Source: Pseudomonadota bacterium
GTDB lineage: Bacteria; Pseudomonadota; Gammaproteobacteria; Burkholderiales; SG8-39
Assembly: GCA_025352885.1 (NCBI GenBank)
Contig: JANXRZ010000052.1
Span: forward strand, 1-48,589
Reading direction: 5' to 3'
DNA: 48,589 nucleotides
Shown here: positions 20,028 through 28,621 of the stretch, one piece after another
Position numbering within the stretch: the stretch's first letter is position 1
Layout of the letters: each line of letters begins with the position of its first letter
The notes under the pieces: generated by a model
Seen by the model: only the letters and a program-made list of their open reading frames with translations
Told to the model about the DNA's origin: nothing
The model's database searches: none
Position numbers and translations under genes: made by a program

Positions 20028-20206
20028 GATGGCACCTTGATGTGGGCACCGCATGAAGCGTCGTGCGCTTCGGTGCAGTTGCCGTGAGACTCTATCCGAT
20101 CGGCCCCCGGGGGCAAAGTGTCGCTGTGGCGAACCTTGCCTTGACGGGGGTTGGACGCGCGTCGCAGGATTCCGGCCACTTCCACGGAAAAACCGGTCTC
20201 CGAATC

Positions 20207-21163
20207 ATGAGGCGCTTCATCCTGCCTTTCTTGCTGTTGGCCAGTGTTGCGGCCGGCGTCTTTGCGCAGGCCTATCCATCTCGGCCGGTCCGCCTGATCG
20301 TGCCCTATCCGCCCGGTGGCGCATCGGACCTGCATGCGCGCCTGCTCGTGGCGAAGTTGACCGAGTTGCCCCAGCCCATCGTCATCGAGAACCGCGTGGG
20401 AGCCGCAGGCAACGTCGCGTTCGATTATGTGGCGAAGGCCGCGCCCGACGGCTACACGCTCCTGTGGGGCGCCGGCTCCATGACCGTGGCGCCTGCGCTG
20501 ACTGCGAAGCTGCCGTTCGACGTGGTGAACGACTACGCGCCGATCTCGCTCGTGGTGGTGGTGCAGAACGTGCTTATGGTTCCCACGGCTTCACCGTTTA
20601 AGAACGTGCCGGATGTCATCGCGGCTGCAAAAGCGCATCCGGGCAAGCTCAACTACGCGTCGGCGGGCCCGGGCGGGATTCCACATCTCACGATGGAACT
20701 CTTCAAGAGCATGACGGCGACCGACATCGCGCACATTCCCTACAAAGGCGATTCGCCCGCTCTGGTCGATCTGGTCGCCGGCCGCGTCGATCTTTATTTC
20801 GCCACGATTGCGGGGGGTATCCAGCAGATCAAGTCAGGAAAGGTGCGCGCGCTCGGCGTGAGCGCGAAGAAGCGCGCCGCGGCGCTGCCGGAGGTGGCGA
20901 CGCTGGATGAAGCCGGTGTTCCCGGTTACGAGGTGGTGTCCTGGTTCGGCATCCTCGCGCCCGCAGGAACGCCCCGTGAAATCGTGAACCTCATGCATGG
21001 GCAGATCGTAAAGGCCGTGGCCCAGCCGGACCTGCGCGAGAAGTACGTCGGTCTCGGCTCCGAGCCCACGACCAGCACGCCGCAGGAATTCCAGGCGCTG
21101 ATCCGCGACAGCGTGGCCAAGTTCGCGCAGATCGCAAAAAGCGCGGGCATCAAGCCGGAGTAG
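20207..21163 (+). CDS. Bug/TctC-family periplasmic solute receptor 1
   Basis: 318 residues. The ATG at 20207 starts a signal peptide ending in VFAQ; a longer upstream frame (20063) lacks a leader and is not used. TctC features: YPSRPVRLIVPYPPGGASD, VIENRVGAAGNVAFDYVAKAAPDGYTLL, HPGKLNYASAGPGG, HIPYKGDSPAL, and EVVSWFGILAPAGTP near the C-terminus. Bug receptors bind small carboxylates or related compounds. Here it is the first gene of a ten-gene operon and is followed 3 bp later by a dioxygenase. No TctA/TctB membrane genes are present. Confidence 0.93.
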   Translation: MRRFILPFLLLASVAAGVFAQAYPSRPVRLIVPYPPGGASDLHARLLVAKLTELPQPIVIENRVGAAGNVAFDYVAKAAPDGYTLLWGAGSMTVAPALTAKLPFDVVNDYAPISLVVVVQNVLMVPTASPFKNVPDVIAAAKAHPGKLNYASAGPGGIPHLTMELFKSMTATDIAHIPYKGDSPALVDLVAGRVDLYFATIAGGIQQIKSGKVRALGVSAKKRAAALPEVATLDEAGVPGYEVVSWFGILAPAGTPREIVNLMHGQIVKAVAQPDLREKYVGLGSEPTTSTPQEFQALIRDSVAKFAQIAKSAGIKPE

Positions 21164-21166
21164 GCA

Positions 21167-22201
21167 ATGGCGGAGATCCTCAGGACACCCGTGACACATC
21201 CTTCCGCCTGGCGCGGATGCGATCTCAAATCGGACCGCGCATGGATCGTGGAGCTTACCCGGTCCCAAGCCGCCGAGTTGGAGCAAGCGGCCGCCCGCGT
21301 AGTCGAGCGCGGCACTTCGCCGGTGGATCTTGCGAAGCAGGATTTCGACCTTCCGGAATGCGATGGCGTCTTCGAAGAGGTTCGCCGGCACGTGGTCGAG
21401 GGCAGGGGTTTCGTCCTGTTGCGCGGCATGCCGGTCAAAGGCCGCAGTGCCGAACTCAGTCGCGCGATGTATTGGGGGCTAGGAACCCGGCTGGGCAAGG
21501 CCGTCACGCAAAACCTGCAGGGCGACCTTATCGCCGAGATCCGCGATCGCGGCAAGGACGTGAACAACCTCGACGTGAAGCCCTCCGAGACCAACGCTGA
21601 GCAGCGCCCGCACACCGATCCTGCGGATCTTGTCGGCCTCCTATGCATCCGGGGGGCGCAGTCGGGTGGACTCAGCCGGATAGCCAGTACCATGGCGCTC
21701 TACAACGCCGTGCTGCAAAACCATCCTGAGTATCTCGACTGGCTGTATCGCGGTTTTCATCACAATCTTCGCGGCGATGCGGCCCAGGGTGCTCCTTTCG
21801 GCTGCACGCCCAAGCCGATCCCGGTCTATCGGTATTACCGCGGCGCGCTCAGTTGCGTCTTCAACGCGAGCACCATCAAGGAAGCCCAACGCCGCATGGG
21901 CGCGCTGGTGCCCGAGGCCGAGATGCGCGCCATCGACTACATGGTCGATCTTGCGCGCAGCGACGAATACCGTTTGGACATGAATTTCGAGACGGGCGAC
22001 CTGCAGATCCTCAACAACTACACCATCCTGCACTGGAGGACCGCGTTTACCGACTGGCCTGAGCCCGAGAAGAACCGCCTGCTGTATCGGCTGTGGCTTA
22101 AGGCCGACAACCTGCGGCCAGTCGACCCGGAGATGGCTGACGGCTACATCACCGGCTCGCAGGCCGGTAAGCCGAAATCGCCGCCGGCGGCCTATGCGTG
22201 A
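21167..22201 (+). CDS. TauD/TfdA-family Fe(II)/2-oxoglutarate dioxygenase
   Basis: 344 residues. The iron-binding facial triad is visible: H149 and D151 (RPHTDPADL) and H289 (ILHWRTAF). R304 or R308 (EKNRLLYRLW) is the likely 2-oxoglutarate carboxylate anchor. GRGFVLLRGMPV is the usual N-terminal barrel strand of the family. It should hydroxylate an organic substrate using oxygen and 2-oxoglutarate; which one cannot be read from the sequence. It lies 3 bp after a Bug receptor and overlaps the MmgE/PrpD gene by 8 bp, so all three probably serve one pathway. Confidence 0.88.
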   Translation: MAEILRTPVTHPSAWRGCDLKSDRAWIVELTRSQAAELEQAAARVVERGTSPVDLAKQDFDLPECDGVFEEVRRHVVEGRGFVLLRGMPVKGRSAELSRAMYWGLGTRLGKAVTQNLQGDLIAEIRDRGKDVNNLDVKPSETNAEQRPHTDPADLVGLLCIRGAQSGGLSRIASTMALYNAVLQNHPEYLDWLYRGFHHNLRGDAAQGAPFGCTPKPIPVYRYYRGALSCVFNASTIKEAQRRMGALVPEAEMRAIDYMVDLARSDEYRLDMNFETGDLQILNNYTILHWRTAFTDWPEPEKNRLLYRLWLKADNLRPVDPEMADGYITGSQAGKPKSPPAAYA

Positions 22202-23549
22202 AGGTGCCTTGGGCGAGCGAATCGCGGCATGGACTGCGGGTTTGCGCTACGAGGATGTGCGGGCGCCCGTTGTGAAGGCTGCGAAGCGTCTGCTGCTCGA
22301 TACGATTGCGGTTGCGTGGGCAGGATCCGGCGCGCCGGGCATCAATGCACTTCAACGAATGGTTGTGCGGCAAGGCGGGGCGTCCGACAGCTGTGTGTGG
22401 ACCACGCCAAATCGTCTCGCCGCACCGCAGGCCGCCTTCCTGAACGGGGCGATGGCCGCAGCGCTCGACTTCGACAGCGTGCATGACGAGGCAACGGTGC
22501 ATGCCGACATTGTCGTCGTGCCCGCGGTCATGGCGATCGCCGAGCAGGCTGAGCTCGACGGCAAGGCTTTCCTCGCGGCCTGCATAGCGGGCGATGAGCT
22601 GCTGGTGCGCCTCGGTCTGGCCATCCAAAGTCACCCGGGCTGGTTCTATACGTCCGTGCTCGGCGTGTTCGCCTCGGCAGCGGCGAGCGCGAAGGCGCTG
22701 GGGTTGGGGGCAGACGGAGTAAGGACCGCGATGGGCATCGCGCTGAGTCGGGCAGCCGGCACACAACAGGCGCTTGTCGAACGCGGCGCGACCAAGCGCC
22801 TCCAATCGGCCTTCGCCGCAAGGGATGGCGTCGAAGCTGCGCTGCTGGCCGAGTGCGGCGTTACGTCACCGGCATCGATGTTCGATGGGGCGTGTGGGTT
22901 CGAAACTCTCTACACGAAGCTCGATCACGCGACGCTGCTCGAGGGACTCGGGTCCGACTACCGGTTCACCTCGCTGACGCTCAAGAAGTATCCGAGCTGT
23001 TTTTGCAACCATGCGGCGATCGAGGCGACGCTCGACCTGGTCTCCCGCCACCGATTGCAAGGCTCCGACATCGCAAGCGCGACGGTGAAGATCTCCCCCT
23101 TCATGGCGAAGCTGGTGGGGGCGCCCTTTGCACCGGGCGGCAATCCGCAGGTATCCGCGCAATTCAGCGTGCAGTATTCGGTCGCAAGCACGTTGATGCG
23201 CGGACGATTTACCGTCGAGGACATCCAGCCCGAAGCGGTCATCGACGAACAAGTCGGGGCGCTTGCGAAGCGTGTCTCCGTTGAAATCGATTCAGCGCTG
23301 ACCGGCAAGTTCGTGCCGGCGACGGTCACGCTCCAGACGCGCCTGGGCGCGCGCCATGAGGCAGTTGCGACCAGCCTGCCGGGCACACCGGATCATCCGT
23401 TGTCTGAGGGAGAGCATCGCGCGAAGGCTCTGGCCTGCCTTGCAAGCGGTCAGAATCCGATGGCGAAGGACAGGGCCGAACGATTCGTCGAGCGCATCGA
23501 TCGTCTCGAAACCCTCACGTCGATGCGGGACCTGTGGAAGACCGACTAA
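22194..23549 (+). CDS. MmgE/PrpD family protein
   Basis: 451 residues, full length for the family that includes 2-methylcitrate dehydratase (PrpD) and cis-aconitate decarboxylase. Blocks: AAKRLLLDTIAVAWAGS at the start, FLNGAMAAALDFDSVHDEAT, LAACIAGDELLVRLG, LTLKKYPSCFCNHAAIEATLDLV, and LSEGEHRAKALACLASGQNP at the end. The catalytic fold is helical and cofactor-free. It probably dehydrates or isomerises a small di- or tricarboxylic acid. No prpB or prpC lies nearby, so it is unlikely to be the methylcitrate-cycle PrpD. The start overlaps the dioxygenase stop by 8 bp. Confidence 0.9.
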   Translation: MREGALGERIAAWTAGLRYEDVRAPVVKAAKRLLLDTIAVAWAGSGAPGINALQRMVVRQGGASDSCVWTTPNRLAAPQAAFLNGAMAAALDFDSVHDEATVHADIVVVPAVMAIAEQAELDGKAFLAACIAGDELLVRLGLAIQSHPGWFYTSVLGVFASAAASAKALGLGADGVRTAMGIALSRAAGTQQALVERGATKRLQSAFAARDGVEAALLAECGVTSPASMFDGACGFETLYTKLDHATLLEGLGSDYRFTSLTLKKYPSCFCNHAAIEATLDLVSRHRLQGSDIASATVKISPFMAKLVGAPFAPGGNPQVSAQFSVQYSVASTLMRGRFTVEDIQPEAVIDEQVGALAKRVSVEIDSALTGKFVPATVTLQTRLGARHEAVATSLPGTPDHPLSEGEHRAKALACLASGQNPMAKDRAERFVERIDRLETLTSMRDLWKTD

Positions 23550-23559
23550 GGAGTTGTTG

Positions 23560-24528
23560 ATGAACCGTTTCCTCGAGGTGGTCCTTGCCGCGATGCTAAT
23601 GGCGTTCTCTGCGGCGAGCGGTGCCCAGACGTTCCCCGAGAAATCGGTGCGCATCGTCATTCCCTACGTGCCGGGCGGCGGCACCGACAATCTCATCCGC
23701 ACGATCGCGCCTACGGTCAGTGCGTCTATGGGCCAGCAGCTGGTCATCGAAAACCGGCCCGGCGGCAACTCCATCATCGGCACGGAACTCGTCGCCAAGG
23801 CGGCGCCCGACGGCTATACGCTAATGGCGACCGACACGGCGGTGCTGGTGAATCCCGGGCTGTTCCGCGCGAAGATGCCATTCGACACGGCAAAATCGCT
23901 CACCGGGGTCACGATGCTGGCTTACGCGCCGGTCCTGCTGGTCACCAATCCGTCGGTCCCGGCCAATACGCTGCCCGAGCTGCTGGCCATTGCAAAAGCC
24001 AAACCGGGCTCGCTCAACTACGCCTCCGGCGGGTCGGGTACGTCCACGCACCTCGCCGCCGAACTCATGAAGCTCGCTGCCAACGTGAACATTACGCACA
24101 TCCCTTACAAAGGCACAGGCGCGGCGATGACCGACCTGCTCGGTGGGCAGGTACACATGCAGTTCGCCGGGATCAGCACCGCGCGCACCTACGTCGACGC
24201 CGGCAAGCTGCGAGCGCTGGCCGTCACCGGCAAGGCGCGCAATCCGGCAATGCCGACAGTCCCCACGTTCGAGGAGTTCGGCTTGCAGGGTGTGGATGCC
24301 GATTCCTATTGGGGCCTCTATGCGCCGGCCGGCACACCTCCAGCGGCGCTCGCCACGCTCAATCGCCATTTTGTGGCGGCGCTGCGCAACCCCGCGCATG
24401 CCGAGCGCCTTGCCGCGCTGGGCTTCCTGCCGATCGGCAATACGCAACAGGAGCATACCCAGCAGATGCAGTCCATGATTGCGCGCTGGACCGACGTCAT
24501 CGAAAAACTGAAGATCACTACGGAGTAA
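23560..24528 (+). CDS. Bug/TctC-family periplasmic solute receptor 2
   Basis: 322 residues, signal peptide ending in SGAQ. The ATG at 23560 follows AAGGAG; the longer frame from 23356 overlaps the previous gene and is not used. Family blocks: VRIVIPYVPGGGTDN, VIENRPGGNSIIGTELVAKAAPDGYTL, KPGSLNYASGGSGTSTHLAAELM and HIPYKGTGAAMTDLL. It lies 10 bp after the MmgE/PrpD gene and 2 bp before the SDR gene. In sequence it is clearly distinct from receptor 1, so it probably binds a different ligand. Confidence 0.93.
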   Translation: MNRFLEVVLAAMLMAFSAASGAQTFPEKSVRIVIPYVPGGGTDNLIRTIAPTVSASMGQQLVIENRPGGNSIIGTELVAKAAPDGYTLMATDTAVLVNPGLFRAKMPFDTAKSLTGVTMLAYAPVLLVTNPSVPANTLPELLAIAKAKPGSLNYASGGSGTSTHLAAELMKLAANVNITHIPYKGTGAAMTDLLGGQVHMQFAGISTARTYVDAGKLRALAVTGKARNPAMPTVPTFEEFGLQGVDADSYWGLYAPAGTPPAALATLNRHFVAALRNPAHAERLAALGFLPIGNTQQEHTQQMQSMIARWTDVIEKLKITTE

Positions 24529-24530
24529 CC

Positions 24531-25253
24531 GTGGCAAAGCTGATTGCAGTCGTAACAGGCGCTACCGCCGGCATCGGCGAAGGCATCGCCCGTCACCTCC
24601 TACAAGCTGGTGCGACGGTGGTCAACGTCGACATTGCGAAGCCCGGGGTTCTGCCAAAGGGCGACTATCACTTCGTGCAGGCGGACTTGACCGACGCCAA
24701 GGCCACTCGCGAAGCTGCGGCCGGGATCGCGAAGCGCTTCAAGGTCAATGTGCTCGTGAACAACGCCGGTTTTCCCACGCCCGGCACGCTCGAGCAGGTG
24801 ACCGACGAGGCGTTCGATTACGGAGTGAATTTGCACCTGCGTGCGGCGGTCATCTTCATGCAGGCGTTCCTCCCGTCCATGAAAGAGCAGCGCTTCGGCC
24901 GGGTGGTTAACATGTCCTCGCGCTCGATCCACGGCAAGAAAGCGCGCACGGTGTATTCGGGAACCAAGGCCGCGCTGGTTGCGTTCACGCGAAGCTGGGC
25001 CCTGGAATTCGGTGAATTCGGCATCACGGTGAATGCCATTTCGCCGGGGCCGATCCTGACCGAGCTCTTCAAGAAGAATAACCCGCCTGAAGTGGCCCAG
25101 AAGCTCGTGAGCCTGTGCGTGGTCGGCCGGGGCGGGACGCCGGACGATGTTGCGCGCGCCGCACTGTTCTTCATTTCGCCGGACAACAGCTACGTAACCG
25201 GGCAGCTGCTGCACGTCTGCGGCGGCTCTTCGCTTGGAGGGGCCCCATGGTGA
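24531..25253 (+). CDS. Short-chain dehydrogenase/reductase
   Basis: 240 residues from a GTG at 24531, two bases after the preceding stop. Classical SDR features: the cofactor motif VVTGATAGIGEG, LVNNAG, the serine in NMSSRS, and the catalytic YSGTK (YxxxK). ISPGPILTELF and the C-terminal GQLLHVCGG are typical. An acidic VNVDIAK after strand 2 favours NAD(H) over NADP(H). Substrate unknown; oxidation of a hydroxy intermediate is the likely job in this operon. The next gene (receptor 3) starts 7 bases before this stop. Confidence 0.92.
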   Translation: MAKLIAVVTGATAGIGEGIARHLLQAGATVVNVDIAKPGVLPKGDYHFVQADLTDAKATREAAAGIAKRFKVNVLVNNAGFPTPGTLEQVTDEAFDYGVNLHLRAAVIFMQAFLPSMKEQRFGRVVNMSSRSIHGKKARTVYSGTKAALVAFTRSWALEFGEFGITVNAISPGPILTELFKKNNPPEVAQKLVSLCVVGRGGTPDDVARAALFFISPDNSYVTGQLLHVCGGSSLGGAPW

Positions 25254-26218
25254 TCGTCAAAAAGGGATTGTTTGCCGCGCTCACGCTCTTGGCGCTGGGC
25301 GCAAACGCGCAACCCAACTGGCCGGATAAACCCGTGCGCATCATGGTGCCGTTCGCGCCGGGCGGCCAAACGGACATCGTCGGCCGCATCCTGGCGGAAA
25401 GGTACACGCAGGCCTGGGGCAAGTCGGTGCTCGTGGAGAACCGCATCGGGGCGAGCGGCAGCATCGGCACAGAAGCCGTTGCAAAGTCACCGCCCGACGG
25501 CTACATGCTGCAGATCGCCGCCATCAATACGCACGGCGCGAACCCGGCGCTTTTCGGGTCCAAGCTGCCCTACGACCCAGTCAAGGATTTCACGCCGATC
25601 ATCTGGGCCGTGTCGAGCATCAACGTCCTCGTCGTCAATCCGGGTTCGCCCTTCAAAAACCTCAAGGAACTGCTCGACTACGCCAAGGCCAACCCCGGCA
25701 AGCTCACCTATGGCACTGCGGGGAGCGGCTCTTCCATGCATCTCTTCATGGAAGTGCTGAAAATGATGAGCGGTACCGACATGACGCATGTTCCTTACAA
25801 GGGCAGCGCGCCGGCGGGGCAGGATGTCATGGGCAACCAGATCACCATGGTGTTCGACTCGATGCCCGGCGCCTGGCCGTTCGTGCAATCGGGCCGCTTC
25901 AAGGCGCTGGCGGTCAGCAGCGCCAGGCGCTCGCCGGTCGCGCCGGAGGTGCCCACCGTTGCGGAGTCGGGCGTGCCCGGCTACGACTACGTCTCCTGGC
26001 TCGGCGTCGTCGGCCCAGCCGGTATGCCGCGCGATCTCGTCATGAAGATCAACACGGACACAAACCGCATCCTGCAGCAACCCGAAGTGCGCGAGCGGTT
26101 CCAGCAGCTGGGCACGTCGCCGGTGGGCGGCACGCCTGAGGAATTCGGTACTTACATCCGCAACCAGGTCGCGACGTGGCACAAGGTGGTTCGGGCCTCG
26201 GGCGCCAAGGTCGAATAG
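25247..26218 (+). CDS. Bug/TctC-family periplasmic solute receptor 3
   Basis: 323 residues. The ATG at 25247 overlaps the SDR stop by 7 bp; the signal peptide ends in GANAQ. Family blocks: KPVRIMVPFAPGGQTDIVGR, VENRIGASGSIGTEAVAKSPPDGYML, NPGKLTYGTAGSGSSMHLFMEVL and HVPYKGSAPAGQDVMGNQ. Third receptor of the ten-gene operon. It lies 24 bp before the carboxymuconolactone-decarboxylase-type gene. Confidence 0.93.
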   Translation: MVIVKKGLFAALTLLALGANAQPNWPDKPVRIMVPFAPGGQTDIVGRILAERYTQAWGKSVLVENRIGASGSIGTEAVAKSPPDGYMLQIAAINTHGANPALFGSKLPYDPVKDFTPIIWAVSSINVLVVNPGSPFKNLKELLDYAKANPGKLTYGTAGSGSSMHLFMEVLKMMSGTDMTHVPYKGSAPAGQDVMGNQITMVFDSMPGAWPFVQSGRFKALAVSSARRSPVAPEVPTVAESGVPGYDYVSWLGVVGPAGMPRDLVMKINTDTNRILQQPEVRERFQQLGTSPVGGTPEEFGTYIRNQVATWHKVVRASGAKVE

Positions 26219-26242
26219 CAAAACAACGGAGAATCATCGGTC

Positions 26243-26800
26243 ATGGCAAGGCTTCCCCCCGCAAGCGAGAAAGACAACCCTGAGCTGGCCGCCGTGTATG
26301 CGGAAATCATGGCGACGCGCGGCTTCGTGTCGAACGCACTCAAGTCGCTCGGCCATTCGCCGGGCGGATTGCTCCACTTTGCGCGCGTCGGCGAATACGC
26401 CAAGTACAAAACCGACCTTTCCGAGCGTCTCCGGGAACTGACCATTCTGACCTCCGCGCGCGGGGTGCCTTACGCCTGGGCGCACCATCATCCGCTTGCC
26501 ATCCAGACGGGAATCGACGAGTCCGCTGTAAACCGCATTGGGGAAGGGAAAGTCCCCGACTCGTTGCCGGACAAGGAGCAGGCCTTGGTCGCTTTCGTGA
26601 TGGCCTTGGGCGATCTCAAAGTGACAGACACCATCATGGGGGACCTGAAGCGGCACTTTTCCCCGCGGCAGATTGTCGATATCGCCATGTCGGCTACGTA
26701 TTACGGCGCACTCGGGCGCATGGTGGTGGCACTGGGCGTCGACATGGACAACCCCGATGCGCTCAAGACCGAGCGCGACTGGCAGAAAGGACGGCAATGA
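26243..26800 (+). CDS. Carboxymuconolactone decarboxylase (CMD/AhpD-fold) family protein
   Basis: 185 residues. The CMD helical core is visible as RLRELTILTSARGVPYAWAHHHPLAIQTGI and, near the end, ALGRMVVALGVDM. The AhpD redox CxxC motif is absent (the position reads PYAWAHHH), so a peroxidase role through cysteines is excluded; a decarboxylase or other hydrolytic/isomerising role is possible. No signal peptide. The stop overlaps the start of receptor 4 by 4 bp (ATGA), so both are co-translated. Confidence 0.85.
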   Translation: MARLPPASEKDNPELAAVYAEIMATRGFVSNALKSLGHSPGGLLHFARVGEYAKYKTDLSERLRELTILTSARGVPYAWAHHHPLAIQTGIDESAVNRIGEGKVPDSLPDKEQALVAFVMALGDLKVTDTIMGDLKRHFSPRQIVDIAMSATYYGALGRMVVALGVDMDNPDALKTERDWQKGRQ

Positions 26801-27759
26801 CGAAAGTGTCCGGCATGGTTTGTTCGTTTGCCTTGGCATTCTTTTCCGTATGCGCAGGCGCGCAAAACTGGCCGGCCAAACCCGTGCGGATGATCATCCC
26901 GTATCCGCCCGGTGGGGCAACCGACATACTCGGCCGGCTCATCAGCCAAAAGCTTTCGCCGATGATCGGGCAATCCGTAGTTGTGGAGAACAAGGCGGGT
27001 GCTTCAGGCAATGTCGCGTTCGACTTCGTAGCCAAGGCCGCCCCGGACGGGTACACGCTGTTGACGGGTACGGCGAACATGACGATCGCGCCAGCGTTTT
27101 CCTCGAACCTTCCGTTCAATGTGCTGAGCGATTTCGCGCCGATTTCCCAGATCGTCTCGTCGCAGAACTTCCTCGTGATCCGTCCCACGCTCCAAGCCAA
27201 TACCATCAAGGAGCTCATCGCGTATGCAAAGGCCAATCCGGGCAAGCTGACCTACGGCTCATCAGGGATCGGCACGCCGCTCCTGTGCATCGAACTGCTC
27301 AAGAGCCTCGCCGGCATCAGCATCTTGCAGGTGCCCTACAAAGGCGACGCGCCCGCGCTCACCGACCTGATGGGCGGGCAGATCGACATGTACTGCTCGA
27401 CCATCGCAGGCGAGGTCGGGTTCGTGAAAGCGGGCAAGCTCAAGGGGCTGGGCGTGACTTCGAGAAAGCGCGCGTCCTCGATTCCGGATGTTCCGACGAT
27501 CGAAGAAGCGGGCGTGCCGGGCTACGAGCTTACGTCGTGGTACGGCATCCTCGCGCCGGCCGGCACGCCGCGGGCCATCGTGGATCGCCTGAACGCCGAC
27601 ATCGTGAAGATCGTGGCGATGCCGGACGTGCAGAAGGTCATGGTCGACGGCGGCGCCGACCCGCAGTCGAGCACGCCGGACGAATTCATGGCGCGCATCC
27701 GCGCAGATGTCACGAAGTTCAGCGCCGTGGTCAAGAGTTCCGGCATCAAGGTCGACTAG
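26797..27759 (+). CDS. Bug/TctC-family periplasmic solute receptor 4
   Basis: 320 residues, signal peptide ending in CAGAQ. The ATG overlaps the CMD-type stop (ATGA). Family blocks: KPVRMIIPYPPGGATDILGR, VENKAGASGNVAFDFVAKAAPDGYTLL, NPGKLTYGSSGIG, VPYKGDAPALTDLMGGQ and ELTSWYGILAPAGTP. By eye it is closest to receptor 1 of the same operon (shared GNVAFD-VAKAAPDGYTLL, YKGD-PAL, SW-GILAPAGTP), so these two may be duplicates. Confidence 0.93.
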   Translation: MTKVSGMVCSFALAFFSVCAGAQNWPAKPVRMIIPYPPGGATDILGRLISQKLSPMIGQSVVVENKAGASGNVAFDFVAKAAPDGYTLLTGTANMTIAPAFSSNLPFNVLSDFAPISQIVSSQNFLVIRPTLQANTIKELIAYAKANPGKLTYGSSGIGTPLLCIELLKSLAGISILQVPYKGDAPALTDLMGGQIDMYCSTIAGEVGFVKAGKLKGLGVTSRKRASSIPDVPTIEEAGVPGYELTSWYGILAPAGTPRAIVDRLNADIVKIVAMPDVQKVMVDGGADPQSSTPDEFMARIRADVTKFSAVVKSSGIKVD

Positions 27760-27771
27760 GAGATTCAGGCA

Positions 27772-28611
27772 ATGGCAACGCATATCGTCACCATCGGGTT
27801 CGACTTCGACGCGATGTCCGGATTCATCTCGCGCGGCCTCACCAGCCCCACGCCGATCTCGAGAGGGGAGTTCGGGCCGGTCGCAGTCCCGCGGATCCTC
27901 GACCTGCTGAAGAAGTACAAGGTGCGCTCGAGCTGGTTCGTGCCGGGCCACACCCTCGAAACCTACCCGGACGAGTGTCGCCGGGTCTTCGAGGCCGGTC
28001 ACGAGATAGGCCATCACGGCTGGACCCACATGCCGCCGAACGACATGACGCGCGAGCAGGAGGAGGCGGGCCTGGTTCGCGCCAACGAGCAGATCAGGAA
28101 GCTCACCGGCCGCTATGCCAGGGGCTATCGCTCGCCTTCGTGGGACCTTTCGCCGAATTCTGTCGAGCTCATGCTGAAGCACGGCTTCTTCTACGACAGC
28201 AGCATGATGGGCAACGACCACATGCCGTACCGCGTGCGGCAGGGCGACATCATCGAGCTGGAGAAGCCCGCGGTGTTCGGCAAGGAGACGCCGCTCATCG
28301 AGCTGCCGGTCAGCTGGTCGCTGGACGACTATCCGCACTTCGAATTCCTGCGCACCAAGGCGACGATCCTCCCGGGGCTCATGAATGCGGAGGCGGTCCT
28401 CGGCAACTGGATCAACGATTTCCGCTACATGAAGAGCCTTACCACCTGGGGCATCCTCAATTACACCTTCCACCCGTTCGTGATCGGCCGCGGCCACCGC
28501 ATGATGGCGCTCGAGTCGTTGCTGCGCATGCTCAGCGAAGAAGGGGCGACGTTCATGGCGATGGAAGACGCCGCCGGCGTTTACGACAAGAAGCACCCGT
28601 TCAAAGGCTGA
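27772..28611 (+). CDS. NodB-fold deacetylase/cyclic amide hydrolase-like protein
   Basis: 279 residues, no signal peptide. The NodB metal site is visible: aspartates in GFDFDAMSG (D11, D13) and histidines H81/H82 and H86 (EIGHHGWTH). Further blocks are ARGYRSPSWDLSPNSVELMLKHGFFYDSS and the late NYTFHPFVIGR. The layout resembles the cytosolic branch that includes Helicobacter pylori PgdA (HP0310) and PuuE-type allantoinases, not exported chitooligosaccharide deacetylases. A ring-opening amide or imide hydrolase is therefore a good alternative to deacetylation, especially in a catabolic operon; this is inference. It lies 12 bp after receptor 4 and 10 bp before a hydrolase. Confidence 0.85.
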   Translation: MATHIVTIGFDFDAMSGFISRGLTSPTPISRGEFGPVAVPRILDLLKKYKVRSSWFVPGHTLETYPDECRRVFEAGHEIGHHGWTHMPPNDMTREQEEAGLVRANEQIRKLTGRYARGYRSPSWDLSPNSVELMLKHGFFYDSSMMGNDHMPYRVRQGDIIELEKPAVFGKETPLIELPVSWSLDDYPHFEFLRTKATILPGLMNAEAVLGNWINDFRYMKSLTTWGILNYTFHPFVIGRGHRMMALESLLRMLSEEGATFMAMEDAAGVYDKKHPFKG

Positions 28612-28621
28612 AGGACTTCGA

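Noticed and set aside
23356..23559. Upstream extension of Bug receptor 2
   Set aside because: It lies inside the MmgE/PrpD gene in another frame; the ATG at 23560 has a good ribosome binding site and a proper signal peptide.
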